A DNA stretch of 64,000 nucleotides from Cacajao melanocephalus (taxonomy: Eukaryota; Chordata; Mammalia; Primates; Pitheciidae): the NCBI GenBank assembly GCA_963573385.1, contig CAUYLG010070404.1, positions 1 through 64,000 of the forward strand, in the 5' to 3' direction. The notes beneath the pieces are model-generated. The model worked only from the letters and a program-made list of their open reading frames with translations. It was not told the DNA's origin and searched no databases. Positions 12,405-23,198 of this stretch are shown piece by piece. Numbering within the stretch: the stretch's first letter is position 1; each line of letters opens with the position of its first letter. Position numbers and translations under genes: made by a program.

Positions 12405-13026
12405 ACCGGGGATATAACCATAGGACGGGTTCAAGGATCCACTCGACCCACAGTGAGATGAATTTGAGCTAAAACTGTATCAATTGCCTGACCTCTAGAA
12501 GCCCCTACTCTGCCTGGAGGGCCACAGTGACATTTGGGGCCCCAAGGAATCAGTGTTAGTTCATAGCCAGTGTTCAAGAGCCTCCTCCCATATCCTGATC
12601 ACTGCCCCCTTTCCATCCTTGCCAAAGGCTTTCGGGCCTTTGAAGGACGGCTGAGAGAAAGACGGGCAGCATACATTTTCAGTAGTGTTCAAGGGTCACT
12701 CCTCAAGGAGACTCAGCCTTCCCTTCGTTCACGGGGTTCTGGGTTTGTCAACTGGTTCAAGTCCGAGAACTGACTGAGGAGCTGTGACTCTGTTTTTATG
12801 ATTCACATTAGAATTTTATGATTCACTTTACCTGGAACTTTTCTGCTTATGCAGATCAAGTAAGAATTTAATCGCTTCCTATCTGTCTCACTTCTAAGAA
12901 CATTATAACTAACAAGCCAATCGTACCAGTCTGCAAGAGCCAGACTATTCTGATCACTGCTTTGACTCTGCTGTCCCTTAGAGTAACGATCCTCACCATG
13001 CCTTTGCCGGTTGAGCGTTGCCACTT
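12405..13026 (+). other. Unassigned segment with a repeat-like impression
   Basis: This block is richer in G and C than its surroundings and gives the impression of retroviral internal sequence, but I cannot name the family or align it. Short open frames at 12570-12773 and 12803-13273 (minus, running into the LTR) show no recognised domain. Confidence 0.25.
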
Positions 13027-13392
13027 GGCTCTTACTCCCTTGCTCTGTTTTCTGTTGCAACAAAATATCACATACTGAATAATTTATAGTGAAAAGAGGT
13101 TTATTTGGCCCATGATTCTGAAGACCAGGAAATCCAAGAGCATGCCACTGGCATCTGATGAGGAGATTCTTGCTTGCCACAGCGTAGCAGAGGACATTCA
13201 GACGGCCAGAGGGCAACAGCCTGAAGTCAGCTGAAGTCTCCCTTTCTCTTCTTACAAAGCCATGGGGTCCCACTCTGATGATCTTATCTAATCCTAATTA
13301 CCTCCTAAAGGCATCACTTCCAATCAACACATGAACTTGGGGATTAAGTTTCCAAAACATAAAATTTAGGCGACACATTCAAATTATGGCCT
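13027..13392 (-). mobile_element. 3' LTR of a minus-strand MLT1-type MaLR provirus
   Basis: The segment carries aaaagaggtttatttggccc, ctttctcttcttacaaagcc, cctaattacctcctaaaggc and aacttggggattaagtttcc, the reverse complement of an MLT1-type LTR. The same markers recur at 15264-15631, so the two are an LTR pair. Just right of it, ccttccacccctggc is the reverse complement of a purine-rich tract followed by the LTR start, as expected for a polypurine tract next to a 3' LTR. Confidence 0.85.
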
Positions 13393-15263
13393 TCCACCCC
13401 TGGCTTCCAAAAATGTATATCCTTCTCACATGCAAAATACAGTAATTCCCTCCCAACTGTCCCAAAGTCTTAATTGTTCCAGCACCAACTTAAAAGTCCA
13501 AACTTACGTGAATCAAATATGGGTGAAACTCAGGGCACAATTCACCTCGAGGCATATTTCTTCCAGCTATAAACGTGTGAAATTAAACAATTTCTCGTGA
13601 TCAAGATACAGTGGCGGAAGAAGTATAGGATACATATTTCCTTTCCAAAAGGGAGACACAGGCCAGAAGAAAGGAGTAACAGACCCCAGATCAGTCCAAA
13701 ACCCAAGATGGCAGACATCAAGTCCTAATCTTTCCCTCCAGGTGCTGCTTCCCAGACACACCGCAGGCTTTGGGCCTGACACCGCCTCATTCTTCACTAT
13801 GGCTTTGTTGGAGTTAGGCCGCATTTCAGCTTTCTCAGGTTGTAGTTCTACACTGGTGCCTGCAGCTTTCACAGGCTGGGCTTGCATGTTGCCAGTGACT
13901 GTACCATTCTGTGTTCCTTGCTGCAGTTCTGCTCCCTGGGCTCCACTAAGCATTGATTTAGTGGGAACTTTCTGTGGCAGCTCCAACCCCAGTTCTGCTG
14001 GCAGCGCCTTAGTGAGGGCTCTCTCTGATGACTCCAATCCTGAGACAAGCCTCTTTCTGAACTCCCAAGCGGTCTGCAACATTCTTTAAAATCTAGGTGG
14101 AGGCTGTTATACCCCCACAGCTCTTACAGTCTGCTGGTCTACAGAATTAACATCATGTACACACAGCCAAAGTCGATGGCTTGTACCTGTCAGAGTGGTA
14201 GGTTGAGCCACACCCAGAGGCGTCAAGTTATATCCAGGGCTACTTGAAGCACAACTGGAATGGCCAAGGAGCACTGCACTGGGCTGCAGGGAGCAGAGGC
14301 ACAGGCAGTCACAGGCAGTGAGGCCATAGAGGGTTCTCAGGCCTGTCTCTCAAAACCATCCATCCTCCTAGAGCCCTGGGCCTATGACGGGAGCGGAAGC
14401 CTCAGAGATCTCTGAAATGCCTTTGGACTCTTTCTCTCATTGTCCTGATGATCCCTTCCATCTCCTTAGCAAAGAGTCCCTGGAATACACCCTTGGTTTC
14501 CTTTTCTGAATACACTTTTTTTTTTTTTGAGATGGAGTTTCGCTCTTGTTACCCAGGCTGGACTGCAATGGCGCGATCTCGGCTCACCGCAACCTCTGCC
14601 TCAGCCTCCTGAGTAGCTGGGACTATAGGCGCGCATCTCTATGCGCAGCTAATTTTTGCTGAATACACTTTTTTACTCTCTGAATGACCAGGCTGAGAGT
14701 TTTCCAAGTCTTTCTGCTTTGCTTCCCTCTTAATTACAAATTCCATCTTTAAGTCATTTTTTCTTTTCATAGCCTAATGTGAGCAGTTTAAAGTAGCCAA
14801 GCAGCTAGCTGAATGCTTTGCTGCTTAGACGTTTCTTCTGCCAGACAGCTTGATTCACGGCTCTTAAATTCTGCATTATGAACCCAAGCCAGCTATGTTC
14901 ATTGCCAGTTTATAACAAAAATGACCTTTAGTTACCTTGTTCCTCAGTTCCATCTAACACTTCAACAGAATGACCATTACTATCCGTATTTCTATCATCA
15001 TTCTGATCATAACCACTAAAATAATCTCTAAGAAGTTACAAATATTCCCTAGTCTTCCTGTCTTCTCCTGAACCCTCTCAAGAATCACCCTTAATGTCGT
15101 ATTCACAGCAATACTGGCTTTTTCTAGCCTGATCTTTCAAATTCTTCGAGTCTTTTCCCATTACCCAGTTCAAAAGCAGCTTCCACATTTTTAGGTATCC
15201 ATCATTAGCAACAACCCCATTCCCAGTACCAGTTTTTGTTGTTGTTGTTTTTGTTTTTTTTTT
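13393..15263 (-). mobile_element. Internal region of the minus-strand MaLR provirus
   Basis: Lies between two similar LTRs in the same orientation. A minus-strand open frame of 171 codons (13567-14082) has a C-terminal half that resembles the translated 3' internal sequence shared by MST/THE1-type elements, also seen in nucleotide form at 24470-24560 in this window. MaLR internal regions are not known to encode functional retroviral enzymes, and the frame has no recognised catalytic motif. The region is interrupted by an Alu at 14516-14658 and has a GTT/T-rich tract at 15236-15263. Confidence 0.75.
14516..14658 (-). mobile_element. 5'-truncated Alu inserted in MaLR internal sequence
   Basis: An oligo-T start is followed by gagatggagtttcgctcttg, the right-monomer reverse complement, and tcctgagtagctgggactat. 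About 35 bp expected between the B-side segments (gcaacctctgcctc to agcctcctgag) is missing. Direct repeats ctgaatacac at 14506-14515 and 14659-14668 are the target-site duplication, which confirms retroposition. Confidence 0.92.
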
Positions 15264-15631
15264 TGTCTTAGTCCATTTTCTGTTCTATAACAGAATATCA
15301 GAGATGGAATAATATCAGAGATGGGGCTTATCTGGTTTACAGCTCTTGAGGCTGGGAAGTCCAAGAGCATAGTGCTGGCATCTTGTGAGGGCCTTCCTGC
15401 TGCATCATAACATGGCAGAAGGCATTACATAGTTAGACGGCAAAACCATGCATGTCAGCTCAGGGCTCCCTTTCTCTTCCTACAAAGCCACCAGTTCTAT
15501 CATAGGGCCCCTCCCTGATGACCTTATATAATCCTAATTACCTCCTAAAGGACTTACCTCCAATTAACACATGAATTTGGGGATTAAGTTTCCAACACAT
15601 GAAATTTGAGAGATACAGCTAAACTATCCCA
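15264..15631 (-). mobile_element. 5' LTR of the minus-strand MLT1-type MaLR provirus
   Basis: Starts tgtcttagtccattttctg and contains gaagtccaagagcatagtgc, ctttctcttcctacaaagcc, cctaattacctcctaaagga and atttggggattaagtttcca, all matching the copy at 13027-13392 in the same order. Because the element lies on the minus strand, the right-hand copy is the 5' LTR. Confidence 0.85.
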
Positions 15632-15995
15632 GAATCCAATTACTCCTACTGCAGTTCAACTGAGTGTCGGCAATTCCCACTGTAAGTTATGATCAACATA
15701 GAAGAAAGACCATGGAACTCTTCAAAAATACTGGGGTTTATCTCATAAATTATTTCTCAAAATAAAAGCTATGCCTCTGGACTCACCCAGTGTAGAAGAG
15801 TAGATCTTAAATGGAAAATCCACTCTACCATTCCAATTCTGCTAGGCCTTTGACTCCTTTCCTCTATGTTAATCCAAGGTAGTTCAGGCATTTCCAAGTC
15901 ATACAGTGAGCCATCTTTAGATCCATATTTTAGTCAGGTACCAAACTGTAAGAACCATTTCTAACTCCCAAGTTGCAACATTAAATGCAATATCT
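15632..15995 (-). mobile_element. Probable ERVL internal sequence, left part
   Basis: Together with 17306-18409 this appears to be one continuous sequence split by an L1: the junctions carry an 11-bp near-identical duplication (atgcaatatct at 15985-15995, atgcaaaatct at 17306-17316). Assignment to ERVL internal sequence rests on its continuity with the MLT2-type LTR at 18410 and on resemblance from memory. No intact frame is present. Confidence 0.45.
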
Positions 15996-16640
15996 CCCAC
16001 AAAGAGTGTAAAAGTGATCCTATTTCTCCACATCCTCTCCAGCATGTGTTTTCTCCAGATTTTTTAATGATTGCCATTCTAACTGGTGTGAGATGATATC
16101 TCGGTGTGGTTTGGATTTGCGTTTCTCTAATGACCAGTGATGAAGAGCGTTTTTTCATATGTTTGTTGGCCTTATATATGTCTTCTTTTGAGAAGTGTCT
16201 ATTCATATCCTTTGCCCACTTTTGAATGGGTTTTTTTTTTTTTTCTTGTAAATCTGTTTTAGTTCTTTGTAGATTCTGGGTATTAGCCCTTTGTCAAATG
16301 GGTAGATTGCAAAAATTTTTTCCCATTCTGTTGGTTGCCGATTCACTCTAATCATGGTTTCATTTGCTGTACAGAAGCTCTAGAGTTTAATTAGATCCCA
16401 TTTGTCTATTTTGGCTTTTGTTGTATCGGTTTTGGTGTTTTAGTCATGAGGTCTTTGCCTATGCCTACGTCCTGGAAGGTTTTGCTTAGGTTTTCTTCTA
16501 GGGTTTTTATGATATTAGCTCTTATGTTTAAATCTTTAATACATCTGGAGTTAATTTTAGTGTAAGGTGACAGGAAGGGGTCCAGTTTCTGCTTTCTGCA
16601 CATGGCTAGCCAGTTTTCCCAACACCATTAGTTAAATACC
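15996..16640 (-). mobile_element. Inverted 5' part of a twin-primed L1 (ORF2 fragment)
   Basis: The reverse complement gives L1 ORF2 sequence: a minus-strand frame at 15961-16206 contains the typical block around residues HFSKEDIY and [12 protein letters not shown], and another at 16406-16603 continues it upstream. In plus orientation the segment reads agtgatcctatttctccaca then ctgtacagaagctctagag. It lies head to head with a plus-strand 3' part of the same element that begins at 16641, the classic result of 5' inversion during L1 insertion. Confidence 0.88.
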
Positions 16641-17305
16641 GTTGGTAGGAGTGTAAATTAGTTCAACCATTGTGGAAGACAGTGTGGCAATTCCTCAAGG
16701 ATCTAGAACTAGAAATTCCACTTGATCCAGCAATCCCATTACTGGGTATATACTTAAAGGATTATAAATCGTTCTACTATAAAGACACATGCACACGTAT
16801 GTTCATTGCGGCACTGTTTACAATAGCAAAGACCTGGAACCACCCCAAATGCCCATCAATGATAGACTGGACAAGGAAAATGTGGCACATATACACCATG
16901 GAATACTACTCCATTTATCCAAGTAGGGACTTGGATAAATCTGGAAACCATCATTCTCAGCAAACTGACACAAAAACACAAAATCAAACACCACATGTTC
17001 CTACTCATAGGAGGGTGTTGAACAATGAGAACATGTGGACACAGGGAGGGGAGCATCACACACTGGGGTCAGTTGTGGGAGGCTAGGGGAGGGACAGCAG
17101 GGGGTAGGGACGGTGGTGAGGGATAATGTGGGAAGAAATGCCAGATATAGATGATGGGGAAATGGAGGCAGCAAACCATCTTGCCATGTATGTACCTATG
17201 CAACAACCGTGCATGATCTGTACATGTACCCCAGCACATAAAGTACAATTTTTTAAAAAAGTAATAAAAAAATTTTAAAAAATAAATATAAATATAAATA
17301 AACAC
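16641..17305 (+). mobile_element. 3' part of the twin-primed primate L1 (ORF2 C-terminus, 3'UTR, A-rich tail)
   Basis: The plus-strand frame at 16670-17086 shows the L1 ORF2 C-terminal block (residues such as LEIPLDPAIPLLGIYLKDYK and MWHIYTMEYY). Near 16910 the expected sequence is replaced by a short aberrant stretch and the frame is then lost. The 3'UTR runs through tgtacatgtaccccagcac to an A-rich tail with AAATAAAT-like units to about 17305. Target duplication: 15985-15995 and 17306-17316, one mismatch in 11. Confidence 0.9.
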
Positions 17306-18409
17306 ATGCAAAATCTTTATTTAGCAAGCTCACCCCAATGAACCTGGTCTAATTCAACTTAATGTTTCTTCCACCATTCTGTCACATCTTTAATATTCAT
17401 TCCCACGTGTTCCACCAGATTTCTGCTTGTCTGTATTAGAAAACTCAGGTAGTTATTTTAAAGTATAGTGCACTTCCTCACAGGTGACACTTTGATCTCA
17501 CCCCTAGGTACTTGCTTGGCCTTAAGTCTAGCTGTAAATCCAAAAACAAAGAGGGGTGATGGGAGCAGGTTCTGAGAGAATCAGCATTGTCTTACATGGC
17601 AACCATCTCAGGGAAGGCCATTACCATTTCTTCAGGCAACACAGGGTTAATCCCATCAGACTGAGGTAGAAAGACCAGAATGGTATAGGTGGGGAGGCCA
17701 CTACCACTAGGGATAGAGAGACCGCTGGGGTAAAGATGTCTCTTCCACTAGGGGTGAGGAGACCCCTTCCACTGGCAAAGGGGATTCAACAGAATCTAGG
17801 GACTCAATGTCCCCAGATTTATCAGGATCTTTCCACAAATCTACATCTCAACTTACAGGATCCTATTCTTTCCCAATCGATGCCTTCACTTTAACTGCAG
17901 ACATCCAGTGAGTCTGGGAGTCCAACCTGTGCTGTGATTTAGTCAACTGCATGTGATTTCCTGCATTTAATTTTCAGCAATTTCAAGCCTGTGGCTACAG
18001 GAGGCAAAGCTCTCGTTCAGGGTACACCTACAAGCTCTCAGGCCATTTATGAGGTGCTTAAGCTGGAAATTTGAATTCCTGAGCCATCTTTTTTTTTCAC
18101 CACTTTTTCCAGTGACATTGGAGCAATCAACCAATGTCATTTTATTCCTTCATTTTCTAAAAATATTTTGAAAGTATCATATGCATACAGTCACTTGGCA
18201 TCTTGCTTCTCTTAAATGGTTGGTTAGGCGTATTTAATGTGGATATTTGTGCATCTACTACAAACAGTTCATGACACGGACTATCAAGGCTCTCTTTACT
18301 ACTGGAAACATCTAATCGTATTAAAGAGACAATTCCAGAAGCCCCAGGACCAATTCAGAAAACTCATCTTTAAAATTCTGTTTTCCTAGAACTACTCATG
18401 GTACCAAAG
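17306..18409 (-). mobile_element. Probable ERVL internal sequence, right part, up to the LTR
   Basis: Continues from 15995 across the L1. Its right end, next to the LTR, reads ggtaccaaag in plus orientation, so in the element's own strand the LTR is followed directly by ctttggtacca, a tRNA primer-site-like position. No intact reading frame is seen. An internal region and the apparent 5-bp duplication around the LTR are not easily reconciled (see findings). Confidence 0.45.
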
Positions 18410-18815
18410 TCTATATTAGCCAGGGTTCTCCAAAGAAACAGATCCAATAGGATATATAGATATAAAAGAGGAAACTTATTAATAGAATTGGCTCACACTA
18501 CCTGCTGTCTGTTTTCCGGAGAACCACAAAAGCCAGTGATGTGAGTCCCAGTCCAAATCTAAAGTCCTAAGAACCAGGAACACTTCAAGGACAGGAGAAG
18601 ATGAATGTCCTAGCTCAAGAAGAGGAAAGTAAATATACTTTTCTGCCATTTTCTTCTATTTGAGCCTTTAACAGATGAGACAAATAAATCAATCTACAAA
18701 TTCAAATGCTAATCTCTTCCAGAAATCCTCTCACAGACACACCCAGAGGTAATCTCTAACCAGCTGTCCTGGCTCCCCTTTGCCAAGTCAAGTTGGCACA
18801 TAAAATTAACCAACA
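18410..18815 (-). mobile_element. MLT2-type ERVL LTR
   Basis: Starts with a tattagccagggttctcc segment (reverse complement of an LTR 3' end) and ends with acataaaattaaccaaca (reverse complement of an LTR 5' end). The same end motifs recur in the LTR at 44004-44542. The pentamer CAAAG stands on both sides (18405-18409 and 18816-18820). Confidence 0.8.
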
Positions 18816-18837
18816 CAAAGGGGTCCTGAGACCCTGA

Positions 18838-19060
18838 TAGAGTGGTGAAGAACACAGGTTTACAGTTTGACATTGGGTTGAGCCTCACCTCTAATATATA
18901 GCTGTTGTATGACCCTGGGTAAAGACTGAAACTTTCTAAACCTCAATTTCTTCATATGGAAAATGGAGATAATACTGGCTATTTCAATAGATTGTTGTGT
19001 TAAATAGTATATATGAAGCCACTGGCATGTAACAAGTGCTTAGTAAATGAAAACTCTTGT
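18838..19060 (+). repeat. Near full-length MIR SINE
   Basis: The order agtggtgaagaacacaggtt, gctgttgtatgaccctgggt, cctcaatttcttcatatgga, aaatggagataatactggct and aacaagtgcttagtaaatga follows MIR from its tRNA-like head through the core to the LINE-like tail. Confidence 0.88.
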
Positions 19061-19159
19061 TACATCTCTAAAGCACAGGATGACTATGTAACAAACATGT
19101 AATGAATAGTGTAGTATTTTAAAATCTAAAACAAAAAGATGTTTCAAAAAAAAGAGATT

Positions 19160-20552
19160 TGTGGGGTCCTGGAGTCCAGGCCTAGGCTCTTAGACAGCAT
19201 TCCTACACTTGCCCTGGGTCAGAGGGGAGCCCACTGCCCTGAAGGGCATGCCCCAGGCCTGGCAGCTTTCACCACAAGCTGATGAAAGAGCCCCTGGGCT
19301 TTAAGTAAACATTGACAGTGGCCTTGCAGAACCCTCATGAACCAGTAGTGCTAACGGCCACAGGAGAGGCTCCTCTGCCTGTGGAAAGGGGAGAAAAGAA
19401 TGGGAAGGACTTCTTATCATGGTTTGAGTGCCAGTTTAGATGCAGTAGAACAGAACATCAGGTAAATCGCTAAGGTTTTTGACTCGTCCCAGGCCCCCAG
19501 ACAAGATCTCTGGACATGCACAGGGCCTGGGGGATCTCCCTGCCCTGAAAGGAAGGGCCTTAGGCAAGACCCAGTGCTGTGCTGGTTTCAGGTCTGACCC
19601 AGCACAATTCAGTGGTGGTGGATGCAGGGTGTTTGCATCACCACACCCCCAATTCCATGTGTCTCGGCACACAGAAAGAGACCCCATTTGTTTGAGAAAA
19701 AGAAAGGAAAAGAACAAGAGTCTCTGCCTGGTAATCTAGAGAATTCTTCTGACTCTTATCCAAGACCACAAAGTGGCACCTCTACAAGTTTGCAAAAACC
19801 AGTGTTACTGGACTTGGGGCTCACGTTCCTTTTAAATACCTGGAAGGCCTTCCCAAGAAGGACAGGCACAAACAAGCCCAGGCTGTGAAGACTAAAATAA
19901 ATGCCTAATTCTTCAATGCCCAGATATAAACATCTATAAGCATCAACACCATCCAGGAAAACATGACCTTACCAGATGAACTAAATAAGGCACCAGGGAC
20001 CAATCCTGGAGAAACAGAAACATATGACCTTTCAGACAGAGAATTCAAAATTGCCGTGTTGAGGAAACTCAAAGAAATTCAAGATAACACAGAAAAGTGA
20101 TGAAGAATTCTATCAGATAAATTTAATAAACAGATTTAAATAATTGAAAAGAATCAAGCAAAAATTCTAGAGCTGAAAAATGTAGTTGACATGCTGAAGA
20201 ATGCATCAGTCTCTTAACAACAGAACTGATCAAGAAGTTCACTTGGTAAAGAAAAATTAGTGAGCTTGAAAACAGGCTATTTGAAAATACACAGTCAGAG
20301 GAAAAAAAAGAAAAAAGATTAAGAAACAACAAAGCGTACCTACAAGATCTAGAAGATAGCCTCAAAAGGACAAACCTAAGAGTTATTGGTCTTACAGAGA
20401 AGGTAGATGGAAAGGAGTAGGAAGTTTATTCACAGGGATAATATTAGAAAACTTCCCAAACCTGGAGGAAGGTATAAACATTCAAGTAGAAAAAGGTTAT
20501 AGAACACCAGGCAGATTTAACCCAAAGAAGACTGCCTCAGGGCATTTAATAA
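19160..20552 (+). mobile_element. L1 fragment: 5'UTR and broken ORF1 (old primate L1P type)
   Basis: The GC-richer 5'UTR carries tcctggagtccaggcctagg, gcccccagacaagatctctg and acctctacaagtttgc. ORF1-like sequence follows from about 19960 (gaactaaataaggcacc, gaattcaaaattgccgtgtt, caaagaaattcaagataac, gcctacctacaaga-like). ORF1 is destroyed by stops and frameshifts, for example a TGA right after gataacacagaaaag near 20098. ORF2 is absent, so this is a 3'-truncated or deleted copy. Similarity stops near 20552. Confidence 0.85.
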
Positions 20553-20868
20553 AAGAGATTTATCAATAATGTCAAAATCTAGAGAGATGATGAATTGGGT
20601 AAAATCTTGGGGATCTTTGGTGGAGTTAGTGTGAGAAACACAGTACCATCAATTGCCAGATTGCAGTGGACTGAGTGGTGCTGAGAAAGGCAAAGCTGGA
20701 AATATAACTCATCTTTTGCAGCACTTTATGCAGCTATGAGTCCTGTGAAACAAAGGTAACAATATCCTTGACTACAGAACCTAAGTTGAACAAGTATGCA
20801 AATGCCCCTGCAAACAGAAGTTCTCTTACAGCAATAGATCAGCAAAGAATCTAAAGCAGTTTAGGGGG
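20553..20868. other. No recognised feature
   Basis: Short unassigned gap between the L1 fragment and the MaLR LTR. It could be a rearranged continuation of the L1, but nothing aligns. Confidence 0.4.
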
Positions 20869-21293
20869 TGTATTGGGCCATTCCTGCATTGCTATACAGA
20901 ACTATACAGAAATACCTGAGACTGGGTAATTTATAAAGAAAAGAGGTTTAATTGGCTTGTGGTTCCACAGGCTGTGCAAGAAGCATGATGCGGCATCAGC
21001 TCAGCTTCTGGGGAAATCTCAGGAAACTTACAATCATGGTGAAAGGCAAATGGGGAGCAGACACATCACATGGCCAGAGCAGAAGCAAGAGAGGGAGAGG
21101 AGAGGTACAACACATTTTTAAGTGACCAAAACTCACTCACTATCATGAGGACAGCACTAAGGAGATGGTACTAAACCATTCATGACAAATTCACCCCCAT
21201 GATCCAATCTCCTCCAACCAGGCTCCACCTCCAATATTGGGGATTACAATACAACATGAAATTTCGGTGGGGACACACATCCAATCAATATCA
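20869..21293 (-). mobile_element. MaLR LTR (MST/MLT1 type)
   Basis: Contains acctgagactgggtaattta, agaaaagaggtttaattggc, ctcaggaaacttacaatcat, cccccatgatccaatctcct and attggggattacaatacaac, the reverse complement of MaLR LTRs. It begins TGTATT and ends ATCA as expected. A clean 5-bp target duplication was not found. Confidence 0.83.
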
Positions 21294-22173
21294 GAGTGAA
21301 TTCCTTTCTTATTATAATTGTCAAATTCTGCCTTATATTAACTTATATGTGGGCCAGTCTTTTGCCTCTCCTCTTTCTGCTTTGAGGGAACTTAGGATAT
21401 CAGTTGCATCTATTAAAATGTCTTTTTCAGAGTAGATACAAAGTAAAAAGTCAAAATTAAATTGAATAAGTAATTTCTACAATGTAAACATATACAGTGA
21501 CCTAAATGAGTGAATGGCATAGAGCTGCCAGGTGTGATGCTAGAAAATTCCATCAGCTGACCTTGAACTATCTTTAATTTGATCTCTCATCTCCAGGATG
21601 AGTTCTTCTTGTAGGTACATACACTCTTAATAGCAAGGACACTATTTTTTTCTGAGTGCATCTATGCAACAAATTTACCTTCTGTTATTAATGCCTTACT
21701 ACTCTTTGCCTTTCTGGCATACTAATGGCCTTAATAACATGACACATTTATAATTTTTGGTTAGGTTTGAATCCAAGTAGTCTATATGTATGACATACAA
21801 TTAAACTTTATTAGCTTTTATAACAGTAATTTAGAACTTCCCCTATTCAGGCGTACAATTGCGCTTACCTTTCTGTTCTTCAGGAGAAAAGATTTTTATA
21901 ATTAATTCAAACTCTGATCTAGATTACAATTTGTTTTTTAAATAAATTAATTAAAAGAATAGAAAACTTGTCAATCTCTTTTCACCTTTAAAATAAGCAA
22001 AGTGATTGGGTTTTAAACAGTTAAAATGCAGATTCTTTCATACCACTCCAAACCTACTGAATTAGAATCATAATTTTAAATCTACAAATGTAAAAATCTC
22101 CCTAGTAAATCTTCCTAATTAATCATATGATAATCAAGATGAGACCACTGGACAAAATTATATTTAAATATTC
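21294..22173. other. No recognised feature
   Basis: AT-rich DNA between two minus-strand LTRs. No gene or repeat recognised. Confidence 0.45.
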
Positions 22174-22508
22174 TGTATTAGTCATTGTAGCCTAAGTTAT
22201 GCTGTGGCAACAAATTATTCCAAAGTCTCAGTAATTTACAGGAAAAAAGTTTATTTCTTATTCACTTAATACATGTATTCTTATTCTTAATACATGTATA
22301 TTATAGTTCAACTGAGGCTCTGCTCCAGGTCTGTCATCTTCACTCCAGAGCCTAGGCTGACACTGTAGCTTCACCTAGAACTTTGCCTGCCTTAAGCAGA
22401 GGAAAAAAATATAGAAAATCATGAGCTGTCACATGGCCACTCCTGAACTCAACAGAGTAGGGCTGTACTATCTTCTTTCAGGGAGAAAGAAGGAATAATT
22501 GTCTACCA
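22174..22508 (-). mobile_element. MLT1-type LTR, diverged
   Basis: Begins tgtattagtcattgtagc and contains aaaaaagtttatttcttatt, ctctgctccaggtctgtcat and cttcactccagagcctaggc, then cacatggcc, in the order of a reverse-complement MLT1 LTR. It includes a 21-23-bp tandem duplication at 22255-22298. Confidence 0.55.
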
Positions 22509-22579
22509 CTGATGCCTCCAACTCTAAAAATTGAACAATATAGTTAATGACTCCCATGTAGCTATTGAAAGTGACATTG

Positions 22580-22828
22580 ATGAGTTTTCTTTTTAACATC
22601 TCTAGTGAGGTATAATTTATATACAAATAATTGTACATATTTAATGAATTGGACATACAATCTGATGGGTTTGGACATATGCATACACCTGTGAGACCAT
22701 CACCACAATCAAAGTAATAAACATATTAATCACCTCAAAAAGTTTTCTCATGCCACTTTGTAGGTGTTTGTTTGTTATGTTTTGTTTTATGGTAAGAATA
22801 CAACATGAAATCTACCCTCTTAATAAAA
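22580..22828 (+). mobile_element. L1 3'UTR fragment, first of three pieces
   Basis: Contains gtgaggtataatttatatac, gacatatgcatacacctgtg, gaccatcaccacaatcaaag and atgaaatctaccctcttaat, the L1M 3'UTR. It resumes at 25137 (cagtattgttaaacatgg) and again at 25623 (ttgtacagcagacctctgg), so it was split by two LTR insertions. Confidence 0.72.
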
Positions 22829-23198
22829 TGTTTAACTGTTGATGTGTCCCCACCCAAATCTCATCTTGTAGTTTCCATAATCCCCAGGTGCCCTGGGATG
22901 GACCGAGTGGGAGACAATTTAATCATAAGGGAGGTTACCCTCATCCCGCTCTCATGTTAGTGAGTGAGTTCTCATGAGATTTGATGGTTTTCTAAGGGGC
23001 TTTTACCGCTTTTGCTGAGCACTTCTGCTTGCTGCCACCATGTGAAGAAGAATGTGTTTGCTTCCTCTTCCGTCATAATTGTAAGTTTCCTGGGGCCTTC
23101 CCAGCCCTGTGGAACTGTGATTCAATTAAATCTCTTTCCTTTATAAATTACCCAGTCTTAGGTATGTCCTTATAGCAGCATGAGAACTGACTAATACA
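22829..23198 (+). mobile_element. 5' LTR of an MST-like MaLR provirus
   Basis: Carries gtgtccccacccaaatctca, gttctcatgagatttgatgg, ctgccaccatgtgaagaaga, aattgtaagtttcctggggc, ttataaattacccagtctta and ends agaactgactaataca. The first few bases are uncertain. Matches the copy at 24767-25136 throughout. Confidence 0.9.

Noticed and set aside
13567..14082. 171-codon minus-strand frame as a gene
   Set aside because: It falls wholly inside MaLR internal sequence between paired LTRs and shows no retroviral catalytic motif. The opposite-strand 115-codon frame at 13742-14089 is its shadow.
16670..17086. 138-codon plus-strand frame as a gene
   Set aside because: It is the C-terminal relic of L1 ORF2 and loses frame near 16910.
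17735..17750. CTCF-like motif ccactaggggtgagg
   Set aside because: Two mismatches to the core consensus and within probable ERVL sequence. A weak match at 45281-45293 was also set aside. Only binding data could decide.
18838..18920. tRNA-like sequence
   Set aside because: The tRNA-like look comes from the head of a MIR SINE; no cloverleaf gene is supported.
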